Assembly (NCBI GenBank): GCA_937927975.1
Contig: CALEZT010000304.1
Location: 1 to 18,291 of the forward strand
Direction of reading: 5' to 3'
Source: an uncultured Phycisphaerales bacterium
GTDB taxonomy: Bacteria; Planctomycetota; Phycisphaerae; Sedimentisphaerales; Anaerobacaceae
DNA: 18,291 bases
In this document: positions 7,866 to 15,413 of the stretch, piece by piece
Layout of the letters: the number at the start of each line of letters is the position of its first letter
Position numbering within the stretch: the stretch's first letter is position 1
Notes under the pieces: model-generated
Database searches by the model: none
Told to the model about the DNA's origin: nothing
The model's input: the letters and a program-made list of their open reading frames with translations, nothing else
Position numbers and translations under genes: made by a program

Positions 7866-9848
7866 ATGATACAGGACAAACGTACTGCCGATGCACTGGA
7901 GTTCTGGGGCCCGCACGGGCCGATCGCCCGGGCGATGCCGGGTTTTGAAGCTCGCCCGCAGCAGGTCCGTATGGCCTGCGCCATCCAGAAGGCATTCGCC
8001 GAAGGACGGCACCTGGCCGTCGAGGCCGGCACCGGCGTCGGCAAGAGCTTCGCCTATCTCGCCCCCGTGATTCAGCACCTGTGCGAGACCGGTCAGAAGG
8101 CCGTCGTCAGCACGTTCACGATCACGCTTCAGGAACAGCTCAGCCACAAAGACATCCCGTTCCTGCAGGATTGCCTGCCGCAATCGTTCCAGGCGGTGCT
8201 GGCCAAGGGCCGGGGCAACTACCTGTGCAAACGCCGGCTCGACTTCGCGTATCGAATGCAGCGGTCGCTCTTCGGGCCCACGTCGCACGAGCTCGACGCC
8301 ATCCGCCAGTGGGCCATAACCACCGAGGACGGCTCGCTCAGCAGCCTGCCGTTCCTGCCCAGCCGGGCGACGTGGGACAAGGTCCGCAGCGAGCACGGCA
8401 ACTGTCGCGGCCGCAAGTGCCACCACTATCGCGGCTGCTTCTACGCCCAGGCGAGGAAGAAATGGGATGAGGCCGACCTCGTGGTCGCCAACCACGCGCT
8501 GCTGTTCAGCGACCTGACGCTGAAGGAGCAAGGGGCGGGCCTCCTGCCCGACTACAAGATCGTCGTCCTGGACGAGGCCCACAATCTCGAACGCGCCGCC
8601 GAGGAGCATTTCGGCGTCGATATCACCAACCACCGGGCCAAGTACCTGCTCGACGAGCTGTACAATCCCCGCACGCATCACGGCCTGTTGACCTACGGCG
8701 ACGGCGACGACCTGCTCAAGCTCGTCAGCGAAACGAGCGATATCGCGAACGATTTCTTCCGGAAGGTCCAGGCCTGGTACGACGCCGAGAAGGACAGAAC
8801 CAACGGAAAGTGCCCCGCGCGGTTCGTCAGCGACACCCTTTCGTCGAAACTCAAAGAACTGCGAAAGGCGTTGAATACGTTGAGCAAAGAGACCGACGAC
8901 CCCGACAAGCAAGGCGAGATCGACCGCTCGATGGACCATTGCGAGACCCTGCTGTCGGACCTGGAGTGCTTCCTGTCGCAGGAGCAGCCCGACCGCATCT
9001 ACTGGGTGGAGGCCGAGGGCAAGGCGAGCCGAACGATCCGCCTGCGTGCGGCCCCGCTGAACGTCGGGCCCGACGTGCGTCGCTGCCTGCTGGACAAGTA
9101 CAGCTCCGTGATCCTCACCAGCGCGACCCTGAGCACAGACGGCAACGACGGTTTCCGGTTCTTCGCAGGCCGAATCGGACTGACCGGCTTCGACAGCCTT
9201 CGACTCGACTCGCCCTTCGACTATGAGCGGCAGGTCACGCTCTACATCGAAAAGAGCATGCCCAATCCGAATGAACCGGGATTCCTGACCGCCGCAGCCG
9301 ACGCGATCAAGAAGTACGCGCACAGGACCCGCGGCCGGGCCTTCGTCCTGTTCACCAGCTACCAGATGCTCGACAATATCGCAGAACAGATCGAGAGCTG
9401 GATCGAGGAGAACGGCTTCACGCTGCTCCGCCAGGGTTCGGAAATGGACCGCAGCGCGATGATCGCCCACTTCAAAGCCAACGACCGTTGTGTCCTCTTC
9501 GGCACCGACAGTTTCTGGCAAGGGGTGGACGTGCCGGGCGAGGCCCTGTCGAATGTGATCATCGTTCGCCTGCCATTCGCAGTGCCCGATCAGCCGCTCC
9601 TGGCCGGGAGGCTCGAACAGATCCGCGAGCAAGGCGGCAATCCGTTCAACGACTATCAGCTCCCCTCGGCTATCATCAAGTTCAAGCAGGGGTTCGGCCG
9701 CTTGATCCGCAGCGCCACCGACAGCGGCATCGTGGTCGTCCTCGACAGTCGGATCGTCACGAAACGCTACGGCGGCCAGTTCCTCACCGCCATTCCCAAA
9801 TGCAGAATCGAGGTGGTCGATGCACAATTCGCCGACGATATCCCATAA
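7866..9848 (+). CDS. dinG: DinG/YoaA-family ATP-dependent DNA helicase (XPD-like, Fe-S)
   Basis: The product has 660 residues and is a superfamily 2 5'-to-3' DNA helicase of the DinG/XPD group. These enzymes unwind damaged or structured DNA, such as R-loops and stalled forks. In order the motifs are: RPQQ near 30, Walker A AGTGVGKS (54-61), motif Ia STFTITLQE (82-90), four cysteines at 121, 180, 185 and 191 placed like the 4Fe-4S ligands, VVANHALL (206-213), DEAH (236-239), and the C-terminal motor with VLFGTDSFWQGVDVPG, RLPFAVPDQP and GFGRLIRS. There is no fused exonuclease domain. The length suits bacterial DinG/YoaA. The frame is open from 7611, but upstream codons overlap the divergent promoter region, so ATG 7866 is preferred. 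Its end overlaps the propeller gene by 29 bp. Confidence 0.9.
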   Translation: MIQDKRTADALEFWGPHGPIARAMPGFEARPQQVRMACAIQKAFAEGRHLAVEAGTGVGKSFAYLAPVIQHLCETGQKAVVSTFTITLQEQLSHKDIPFLQDCLPQSFQAVLAKGRGNYLCKRRLDFAYRMQRSLFGPTSHELDAIRQWAITTEDGSLSSLPFLPSRATWDKVRSEHGNCRGRKCHHYRGCFYAQARKKWDEADLVVANHALLFSDLTLKEQGAGLLPDYKIVVLDEAHNLERAAEEHFGVDITNHRAKYLLDELYNPRTHHGLLTYGDGDDLLKLVSETSDIANDFFRKVQAWYDAEKDRTNGKCPARFVSDTLSSKLKELRKALNTLSKETDDPDKQGEIDRSMDHCETLLSDLECFLSQEQPDRIYWVEAEGKASRTIRLRAAPLNVGPDVRRCLLDKYSSVILTSATLSTDGNDGFRFFAGRIGLTGFDSLRLDSPFDYERQVTLYIEKSMPNPNEPGFLTAAADAIKKYAHRTRGRAFVLFTSYQMLDNIAEQIESWIEENGFTLLRQGSEMDRSAMIAHFKANDRCVLFGTDSFWQGVDVPGEALSNVIIVRLPFAVPDQPLLAGRLEQIREQGGNPFNDYQLPSAIIKFKQGFGRLIRSATDSGIVVVLDSRIVTKRYGGQFLTAIPKCRIEVVDAQFADDIP

Positions 9849-11094
9849 CAGTCGCCAACTGACGCTCTGCCTGTTCCTGACGCTCGCATCGGCCACATGG
9901 GCTCAGACGCCGGCGGAGGGTCTGATCGCGTCGCCCGAGCCGGGCTGGCCGCAGTGGCGGGGACTGCGACGCGACGGAATCTCCGGTGAAAAGGGTTTGC
10001 TTTCGAGCTGGCCCGCGGAGGGCCCGAAGCTGCTCTGGAGGATCGAAGGCCTGGGCAAAGGCTGGTCTTCGCCCATCGTCGTCGGCGAGCGAATCTACAT
10101 CACAGGCGACGTCGGCGAAGACCTGCTCGTATACGCTCTCGACCACGCGGGGACCGTCCGGTGGCAGACGAAGAACGGCCGGAGTTGGAAGAACCCGTAT
10201 CCCGGAGCACGAGCCTGCTGCGTCTACTCGGATGGTCGCGTGTACCATCTCAACGCCCACGGCCGACTCGCCTGTCTGGACGCCGCCTCGGGCCGTGAAC
10301 TCTGGGCGGTCGACATCCTCGACCGATTCAAAGGCAAGAACATCACCTGGGCCCTGAGCGAGTGCCTGCTGATCGACGGACAACGACTGATCGTCACGCC
10401 GGGCGGCGACAACGCCCTGATGGCGGCCCTGAACAAACAGACGGGCGAAACGATCTGGACGACTCCCGCTCTCGAAGGCGACCAAACATCGCACTCCTCG
10501 CCGATCCTGTTCCGCGACGAAGGCCGACGGATCATCGCCAGTTGTTCCTCTGCCCATGGTTTCGGCGTCGATGCCGACACAGGCCAACTGCTCTGGAAGG
10601 TCCCGCTCAAGAACCCGCACGGCGTCAACGCCTCCACGCCGATCTACGGTTCCGGCTGCGTGTTCTTCATGACGCCCGATTCGGAAAAGGGTCGGCTGTA
10701 CCGCCTCGGCAATCAGTCGGTTGAGCACGTGTGGTCCTCGCCGGTCGACGCGGTGACCGGCAGCGGCGTGCTCGTGGACGGCACTCTCTTCGCTGCGGGC
10801 TATCGCAGCATGAAGTGGTGGTTTGCCGTCGACTGGAAGACGGGCGAAACCCTCGCTGAACTGAAGGACTTGACCACCGGCGCCGCAATCTATGCCGACG
10901 GTCGGCTCTACGTGCTGGACGAACGAGGCGCCGTCGCTCTGCTCAAGCCCGGCCCGGGCGGTCTGGAGATCGTCAGCCGCTTCCAACTGACAGCCGACCG
11001 CGTTCGCGACGCCTGGGCCCACCCGGTCCTGCTCGACGGCCGACTCTATCTCCGCTACCACGACACGCTCTGGTGCTACAACGTTAGACAATAG
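9820..11094 (+). CDS. Exported PQQ-like beta-propeller repeat protein
   Basis: The protein has 424 residues with a signal peptide at 1-28 (LTLCLFLTLASATWA|Q). WPQWRG at 43-48 opens the propeller, as in many planctomycete proteins of this type. Beta-propeller blades follow, with signatures such as SSPIVVGERIYIT, GRVYHLNAHGRLACLDAASGRELW, GDNALMAALNKQTGETIW and DGRLYVLDERGAVALL (residues about 60-420). These match the PQQ_2/BamB-like repeat family. No dehydrogenase catalytic domain is visible, so it is more likely a binding or scaffold protein in the periplasm than a quinoprotein enzyme. The start lies inside the end of the helicase gene (29-bp overlap) with GAGGTGG just upstream, so the two are probably co-transcribed, although no functional link is evident. 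Confidence 0.85.
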   Translation: MHNSPTISHNSRQLTLCLFLTLASATWAQTPAEGLIASPEPGWPQWRGLRRDGISGEKGLLSSWPAEGPKLLWRIEGLGKGWSSPIVVGERIYITGDVGEDLLVYALDHAGTVRWQTKNGRSWKNPYPGARACCVYSDGRVYHLNAHGRLACLDAASGRELWAVDILDRFKGKNITWALSECLLIDGQRLIVTPGGDNALMAALNKQTGETIWTTPALEGDQTSHSSPILFRDEGRRIIASCSSAHGFGVDADTGQLLWKVPLKNPHGVNASTPIYGSGCVFFMTPDSEKGRLYRLGNQSVEHVWSSPVDAVTGSGVLVDGTLFAAGYRSMKWWFAVDWKTGETLAELKDLTTGAAIYADGRLYVLDERGAVALLKPGPGGLEIVSRFQLTADRVRDAWAHPVLLDGRLYLRYHDTLWCYNVRQ

Positions 11095-11106
11095 GCCCGG
11101 CGGATC

Positions 11107-11136
11107 TGGACTTGCTCTGCCCAGGGGGGATATAAT
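11107..11136 (+). promoter_or_regulatory. Candidate sigma-70 promoter with consensus -10
   Basis: A perfect TATAAT (11131-11136) lies 18 bp after TGGACT (11107-11112, 4 of 6 to TTGACA). It sits just after the stop of the propeller gene and about 95 bp before the small HEAT-repeat gene, which it probably drives. Confidence 0.5.
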
Positions 11137-11230
11137 AGTCTTCGTGCCTGGGATTGCCCTCAAGGATCACGATCCACGAGGGCAGGTCCGTCGTATAGTG
11201 TCCAAAGACATGAAAGGCAGGGTGGCTCCT

Positions 11231-11851
11231 ATGTTCTCAAGCGGAGTGCAGATTCGGCGTCTCGTAGTGGCGTTGGCGTGCCTTGTTCTTCTCGCGTCCG
11301 GCGCGGCCTCGGCCCGCGTCAGCGTCGGTATCGGCTTTGGAACCACCTTCAGCCATCATCACCACTACCCCGGCTATGGCTGGTACGTCGGGCCGCACTA
11401 CTGGTACGATCCCTGGTGGGACCCGTATCCGATGGTCGTCGTGCCGCCGCCGGTGGTGTATGAGCGGCGTGTCATCGTGAAAGAGCACAGACCGGCCCCG
11501 CCGGCCCCGTCAACAGTCGAGAAGGTTGAGCCGCTTTCGGACAAACAGCAGCAGAGAAGAAGCGAAGCGCTCAAGGTGCTGCGGATCGGCGACGAGCTGG
11601 CCCGTCTCCAGGCCGTAGCGGACTTGGAGCCGTTCGCCCGCGACAGCCACGTCCGAACCACCCTGGAGCAGAGCCTCTCGAAGGACCGCGACCCGCTGGT
11701 CCGCAAGGCGGTCGCCGACCTGTTCAGCCGGCTGAAGGACCCCAAGACTCTGCGAGCACTGAAGCAAGCCTACGCCGAGGACGAAGACCGAGACGTCCGC
11801 CAAGCGGCCTACAAAGCGATCGCCTTGATCGAGGGCTACGCGGGCCTATAG
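11231..11851 (+). CDS. Small exported His/Tyr/Trp-rich protein with C-terminal HEAT repeats
   Basis: The product has 206 residues from ATG 11231, preceded by AGGGTGG at suitable spacing. Residues 1-28 are a signal peptide (LVVALACLVLLASGAASA). Residues 33-68 are unusual: Gly-rich, with four consecutive histidines (42-45) and many Tyr and Trp (GYGWYVGPHYWYDPWWDPYP). A Pro-rich linker (72-95) follows. From about 105 to 203 are HEAT-like helical pairs (LQAVADLEPFARDSHVRTTL, DPLVRKAVADLFSRLKDPKTL, DVRQAAYKAIALIEGY). The aromatic and His-rich stretch could bind metal or associate with the envelope, but that is a guess. An in-frame ATG at 11210 would put 7 more residues in front and has no ribosome binding site. 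The stop codon falls inside the first unit of the 9-bp-period repeat. Confidence 0.75.
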   Translation: MFSSGVQIRRLVVALACLVLLASGAASARVSVGIGFGTTFSHHHHYPGYGWYVGPHYWYDPWWDPYPMVVVPPPVVYERRVIVKEHRPAPPAPSTVEKVEPLSDKQQQRRSEALKVLRIGDELARLQAVADLEPFARDSHVRTTLEQSLSKDRDPLVRKAVADLFSRLKDPKTLRALKQAYAEDEDRDVRQAAYKAIALIEGYAGL

Positions 11852-11913
11852 GTCCCATGGGTCCTATGAGTCCCATACAATAGGACCTATAGGACTCATA
11901 GGACGAATAGGAC
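11845..11913. repeat. 9-bp-period palindromic repeat between convergent genes
   Basis: Units every nine bases read CCTATAGGT, CCCATGGGT, CCTATGAGT, CCCATACAA, TAGGACCTA, TAGGACTCA, TAGGACGAA, TAGGAC. The second half is the complement of the first, so the block folds on itself; GTCCTATGAGTCC (11861-11873) pairs perfectly with GGACTCATAGGAC (11892-11904). It lies between two convergent genes, where it could act as a bidirectional terminator or mRNA end. It covers the stop codon of the upstream gene. Confidence 0.8.
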
Positions 11914-11922
11914 AAGCCGTGG

Positions 11923-12885
11923 CTACTCCACGACCCAGACGTTGCGGAACTGGATCGGGTGGCCGTGATCCTGAAGTTGGAGCGGCCCTTTGGCCCGATG
12001 CCGATTCATGGGGATCTCGATGTTGTCGTGGATCTTCACCCCGTTGTGCAGCACGGTGATCCGGGGCAGTTCCTTCGCATTACCCGACTCATCCAGTCGA
12101 GGGGCCCGGAACGTGATGTCGTAGGTCTGCCAGACTTCCGGCGGCAGGCAGGCGTTGACGGTCGCCCGGGCGATGTTGTAGAGCCCGCCGCAATCGCCGG
12201 ACGTGTGCGTCAAGCCGAAGGAGTCCAGGACCTGGACCTCGTAATGATCCGCCAGGTAGACCCCGCTGTTGGCCCGGCCCTGCCCGCGATTGAGCGGCTC
12301 TAAGGGCAGCTTGAACTCGATGTGCAGGTGCTTGATGTCGCCGAACTGCTGCCTGGTGCGGTTGGCCCCCTTGCCCGGCGTACACTGCATGACGCCGTTC
12401 TCCAGGGCCTTCCACTCGGGGTTGGTCCAGCCGCTCAGGTTCGCCGTCTTACCAGTCTCGAACGGCAGCACGACCACCGCCCCTTCCGGCGGCTTGACGC
12501 CCGCGCGAGGCGACTTGCTCTCGATCCTCTTGAGCTCCCAGTACTGCCCATATCCGCTCTGCGCCCGGAGGTTGCCGTCCTTGATCTGGCCGCCCCACCC
12601 ATAGCCGCCCGAACGCCCGGTGATCTGGACCTCGTTACCCTGCGCGGCCCCATAGATCTCAACATAAGCCCCTTCGGTGACCGGGGTCTCGGGGCCCGTG
12701 TAGAGCACGACGCGATAAGAAGTCTCGCTCTCCTGCACGACCTTGCCGATGGCCTTGAACGTCACCTTCGGGTCGGGATGGAAGGCCCCTTCATACTCCC
12801 CCATGAACGGCCCCGCCAGAAGCCCCGCGGCCCAAGAATGAATTAATCCGACACAAACGATGTGTTTGAGGCCAAGCTGTCCCAT
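11923..12885 (-). CDS. Exported DUF1080 protein (3-keto-disaccharide hydrolase family)
   Basis: The product has 320 residues. Residues 1-24 are a plausible signal peptide (HIVCVGLIHSWAAGLLAG). Residues 36-125 form an N-terminal module whose role I do not know. About 136-320 is a jelly-roll DUF1080 domain (PF06439), shown by NSGVYLADHYEVQVLDSFG (206-224), WQTYDITFRAPR (252-263), VLHNGVKIHDN and the terminal GPLQLQDHGHPIQFRNVWV. Members of this family hydrolyse 3-keto-glycosides in glycan catabolism and are greatly expanded in planctomycetes; the substrate here is unknown. ATG 12885 is preferred because GGAAAGGAG lies nine bases upstream, whereas the ATG at 12894 directly abuts that site. The gene has its own candidate promoter and converges on the HEAT gene across the palindromic repeat. 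Confidence 0.85.
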   Translation of the reverse strand: MGQLGLKHIVCVGLIHSWAAGLLAGPFMGEYEGAFHPDPKVTFKAIGKVVQESETSYRVVLYTGPETPVTEGAYVEIYGAAQGNEVQITGRSGGYGWGGQIKDGNLRAQSGYGQYWELKRIESKSPRAGVKPPEGAVVVLPFETGKTANLSGWTNPEWKALENGVMQCTPGKGANRTRQQFGDIKHLHIEFKLPLEPLNRGQGRANSGVYLADHYEVQVLDSFGLTHTSGDCGGLYNIARATVNACLPPEVWQTYDITFRAPRLDESGNAKELPRITVLHNGVKIHDNIEIPMNRHRAKGPLQLQDHGHPIQFRNVWVVE

Positions 12886-12948
12886 CTGATGCATCTCCTT
12901 TCCACAGTTGCTGCGTAGATCCTGAACCCACGCGTCGTCACGGAGGGC

Positions 12949-12977
12949 ATTGTCCCCGGAACTCCCGGCCAAGTCAA
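12949..12977 (-). promoter_or_regulatory. Candidate sigma-70 promoter of the DUF1080 gene
   Basis: On the - strand TTGACT (12977-12972, 5 of 6) is followed after 17 bp by GACAAT (12954-12949, 4 of 6). Transcription would begin near 12942, leaving a leader of about 57 nt that ends in GGAAAGGAG. Confidence 0.4.
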
Positions 12978-13005
12978 CGCTGGAAATACATCGGTCGCTG
13001 CCGAT

Positions 13006-14091
13006 CTAATTGTTCTGCCCGGACTCTGCCCACTTCACTGGATAGACGGTGACCTTGGCCGGAATCGTCGGCTCCTCCTCGCGTGCCGATTTCAACTGCT
13101 GCCCGGCAACCTTCAGATTCGCTCGATGCCTCTGCAAGTCTCCACCGAGGTTCTCCTTCTCTATGTCCATATTCGCGAGGGTGGACTTGAGGTCGATGAA
13201 CCGGTTGGCCTGCTCCCGAAGCAGGGTCGCCATCCGTTGGCGGGCCTCCGCGCCCTGCAGGGCGATGGACTCCTCGATGAACATCATCCTCAATCTCGAT
13301 ATCTCAGCGGGAATCCCTTGCCGCATCTGTTCCTGGTACTCTTGAATCGCATCGATTCTCGCCCGAATTCCGGCAATTTCGACCTGTGCGGCACTGAGCA
13401 TCTTGTCCAGTTCCCCCGTTGCCTCGTGGGCTTCGTTTTCGGTACGATAGGGCACGGCCTTCTGCAACTCCTCAAGCGAATTCTGCGTGGTCTGCGACAG
13501 TCTTTCAATCTCAAGGACTCGCTTCTCCGCCTCCTCGATCTTCTGTGTGGTCGTCCGTATCAGTTCTTCGAGGACATCGATCTGCCTGTGGAAGCCATTC
13601 ATGGCATACTGATAGTACACATGAGCCATCTCTTCGGCATCCTCCAGCGTCACCGCATACAGCAGCAACTGCCGGGGACGGTTGGGTTCATCCTGCGGAT
13701 CATACCATTGGGGAGCAGGGCCGCCATTTCGTTGTGCTTCGAGCAGTCCTCCTGTGGCTTGGACAAAGCTCTTCTGGGCCGTGGAGAATCTGCTGCGATC
13801 GAGCGCAAAGTGAATGAACTCCCTTGTGGATGCCTGGCCCGGGTGCGCGAAGAACCGACTCCCGGAGCCCTCCGACGTCACGCCCGCGGCATAGCCGGGC
13901 CTGTATTCACCGAATCGACGCCATGACGGAGGCCCAGCGCCGCGGTATTTCCCCAATGGTCCGAGCGACATGGGGCTGATCTCGAGTGAAAGGCGGACTG
14001 TATTGTCATTCGGCTCGCCGGGCCATGCGATCGAACAGGTCACAGCCACAATCAGTGCAGACACCAATTGACGCTTCTTGTCGTTCAGCAT
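13006..14091 (-). CDS. Exported coiled-coil protein, third gene of the sigma operon
   Basis: I do not recognise this 361-residue protein. Residues 1-24 look like a signal peptide (LVSALIVAVTCSIAWPG). Residues 30-160 have mixed composition with an LLLYAVTLEDAEEMAHVYYQYAMNG segment at 142-166. From about 168 to 340 the chain is heptad-rich and charged (QKIEEAEKRVLEIERLSQ, MLSAAQVEIAGIRARIDAIQ, DIEKENLGGDLQRHRANLK), which predicts long coiled coils. ATG 14091 has AGGAGGT eight bases upstream and shares its A with the stop of the anti-sigma gene (TAATG), so translation is coupled. The frame stays open to 14502, but that part lies inside the anti-sigma gene. A periplasmic effector or sensor for the sigma system is a reasonable inference. 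A 5-bp hairpin (ATCGG/CCGAT) lies just after the stop. Confidence 0.7.
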   Translation of the reverse strand: MLNDKKRQLVSALIVAVTCSIAWPGEPNDNTVRLSLEISPMSLGPLGKYRGAGPPSWRRFGEYRPGYAAGVTSEGSGSRFFAHPGQASTREFIHFALDRSRFSTAQKSFVQATGGLLEAQRNGGPAPQWYDPQDEPNRPRQLLLYAVTLEDAEEMAHVYYQYAMNGFHRQIDVLEELIRTTTQKIEEAEKRVLEIERLSQTTQNSLEELQKAVPYRTENEAHEATGELDKMLSAAQVEIAGIRARIDAIQEYQEQMRQGIPAEISRLRMMFIEESIALQGAEARQRMATLLREQANRFIDLKSTLANMDIEKENLGGDLQRHRANLKVAGQQLKSAREEEPTIPAKVTVYPVKWAESGQNN

Positions 14092-14612
14092 TATTGCGTA
14101 CCTCCTGAGTCCAAATCGGCTCGAATGGCCTTCGCCGCAGCGGTGTCGGCGTACTCGCGAAGAATGTAGCGATACTGTCGTTCCACAATGGATTCCGTGC
14201 CTTCGCACTGGGCCACGATCCGCGTGGCAGTCAGCAGTTCCGCGGCCATGCCCGCCCGAACCACCTGGCGTTCCACTTCGTCGAGATCGATCGATGACCG
14301 TCGCGGACGATGATCTGTCATCGTAACCATGAGGATCGACGCCGCCACGAGCATACTGGCCGCAACGGCGTAGAACCGGATCGGATGTGACCTTCTCTCG
14401 GGCACGAGCGACGCCGTCGATGCGCCTTCTCCCAGATTGTCGGCCCAGAGGATGTTCGCCAGACCGAGCGATCGGTTCAGTGCCTCGGTCGTCCGTCGGC
14501 ACGGTTCGCAGGCCGCCAAATGTTGAGCGACCGCCTGCGCCTCGGCCTCGGGCAACTCGCCATCGACGTAATCGACGATTCGATCTGCAAACTGTTCACA
14601 GGGACGGTTCAT
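14091..14612 (-). CDS. Zinc-finger (ZAS/zf-HC2) transmembrane anti-sigma factor
   Basis: The 173-residue protein has the architecture of an ECF anti-sigma factor. The N-terminal zinc-binding anti-sigma motif includes Cys5 and His31-x3-Cys35-x2-Cys38 (HLAACEPC), preceded by DYVDGELPEAEAQAVAQ. One transmembrane helix lies at about 79-98 (RFYAVAASMLVAASILMVTM). The C-terminal 75 residues would be periplasmic and are helical (ERQYRYILREYADTAAAKAI). It should hold the co-encoded sigma factor at the membrane until a signal releases it. Its start overlaps the sigma stop (ATGA, 14609-14612), and its stop overlaps the next start, so the three genes form one translationally coupled unit. GAGGAA lies seven bases before the start. 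Confidence 0.88.
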   Translation of the reverse strand: MNRPCEQFADRIVDYVDGELPEAEAQAVAQHLAACEPCRRTTEALNRSLGLANILWADNLGEGASTASLVPERRSHPIRFYAVAASMLVAASILMVTMTDHRPRRSSIDLDEVERQVVRAGMAAELLTATRIVAQCEGTESIVERQYRYILREYADTAAAKAIRADLDSGGTQ

Positions 14613-15190
14613 GGTTCAATTCCTCGTTGCAGAAGCTTGGCCGCCAGGATCATTCGGGCCTCTCTCAATCGGCCTCGCACGGTCGAGGCGTTCCATTCAA
14701 GGGTCTCGGCGATCTCGTTGGAACTCATGTCGCAGAAGTACCGCAGGACTACCGCCAAGAGGAGCGACGAATCGAGTTCGGCCAACGTCCGGCGGACCAC
14801 TTCGAGTTCCTCGCTGAGGCCCGGACGATCCGCCCCGCCGCCTTCGGCAAGGTTTTCTGCCATGTCCGGCCGGCGTTTGATGATCCGCGAGGCCTTGTGC
14901 CGGAACCGTTTGCGGTGCTCCGTGAGGCAGTGGTTCACGGTCGTGGTGATCAGCCACTTCGTCATAACGTTTTCCTGCTCGAAGCGGTCGGCGTTCTTGA
15001 GGACCTGGATCGACACGTCCTGGAGGACATCGTCCGCGTCGGCCCGGGCCATTCCCATACCGGCCGCGATCCGTATCAGACGCTCTCGCTCTCGCAGGAA
15101 CACCTCCATCAGGCTCAGCGGGGACGGCTCCCGACTCGCCGGTCCGGCGTCTTCCACGGAATCTCGATTGCGGTCCTGCACCATGCACAT
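14609..15190 (-). CDS. ECF-family RNA polymerase sigma factor
   Basis: With the ATG at 15190 the protein has 193 residues. Region sigma-2 spans about 28-95 (DADDVLQDVSIQVLKN, VMTKWLITTTVNHCLTEHRK). A linker with EGGGADRPG follows. Region sigma-4 spans about 128-185 (LLLAVVLRYFCDMSSNEIAETLEWNASTVRGRLREARMIL), whose helix-turn-helix binds the -35 element. ECF factors redirect RNA polymerase to stress or envelope genes. The frame runs upstream to a GTG at 15277, but that lies about 6 bases from the predicted transcription start and has no ribosome binding site. Of the later starts, ATG 15190 and ATG 15184 (with GGA upstream) cannot be told apart with certainty. An ECF-type promoter upstream suggests autoregulation. 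Confidence 0.88.
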   Translation of the reverse strand: MCMVQDRNRDSVEDAGPASREPSPLSLMEVFLRERERLIRIAAGMGMARADADDVLQDVSIQVLKNADRFEQENVMTKWLITTTVNHCLTEHRKRFRHKASRIIKRRPDMAENLAEGGGADRPGLSEELEVVRRTLAELDSSLLLAVVLRYFCDMSSNEIAETLEWNASTVRGRLREARMILAAKLLQRGIEP

Positions 15191-15288
15191 GGGTTCCAGC
15201 TCACTTCTCGGCCGTCTACCATGATAACGCGCAGGGAGGGTCCGCTGTTGGCGGAAAGCGTGTATTTCCTCGCCCACTCGCGAGCGGA

Positions 15289-15316
15289 GAGACGAGGAAT
15301 GGCGGAAGCCAGTTCA
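15289..15316 (-). promoter_or_regulatory. Candidate ECF-type promoter of the sigma operon
   Basis: On the - strand TGAACT (15316-15311) is followed after exactly 16 bp by CGTCTC (15294-15289). This matches the general ECF pattern of an AAC-containing -35 and a CGTC -10 spaced 16-17 bp. Transcription would begin near 15283, about 90 nt before ATG 15190. Position in front of a sigma/anti-sigma pair fits the usual autoregulation of such operons. Confidence 0.45.
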
Positions 15317-15344
15317 CAGTGTGCCCGCAAAGGCATCTCTCTTC

Positions 15345-15393
15345 GTGTCGCGGGCATCCTGCCCGCGATTCGAGGGCGGGACGCCCTCGACAC
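15345..15393. repeat. 49-bp REP-like palindromic element, copy A (intergenic)
   Basis: The element begins GTGTCG and ends CGACAC, a 6-bp terminal inverted repeat. Inside are two hairpins with 8-bp stems and 3-nt loops: CGCGGGCA-TCC-TGCCCGCG and CGAGGGCG-GGA-CGCCCTCG. The whole can fold as a cloverleaf-like three-way junction. It starts 20 bp beyond the stop codon of the ThuA/phosphoesterase gene, a typical REP position. The reverse complement of copy B differs from it at one base (ATTCG against ATCCG). Confidence 0.85.
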
Positions 15394-15413
15394 GATTACG
15401 CCTTACGGCGTCA

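Noticed and set aside
7836..9896. 686-codon - strand frame across the helicase gene
   Set aside because: It is antisense to a gene with all helicase motifs; the product is a low-complexity Val/Ala/Glu/Gly-rich shadow with no ribosome binding site.
9784..11163. 459-codon - strand frame across the propeller gene
   Set aside because: Antisense shadow; the + strand product has a signal peptide and PQQ-like repeats.
11724..11915. - strand frame with collagen-like GPMGPIGP sequence
   Set aside because: The repeat peptide is produced by the 9-bp-period DNA repeat, and the rest is antisense to the HEAT gene.
14092..14502. N-terminal extension of the coiled-coil protein
   Set aside because: The frame stays open, but these bases encode the anti-sigma factor in another frame, and the ATG at 14091 has an excellent ribosome binding site.
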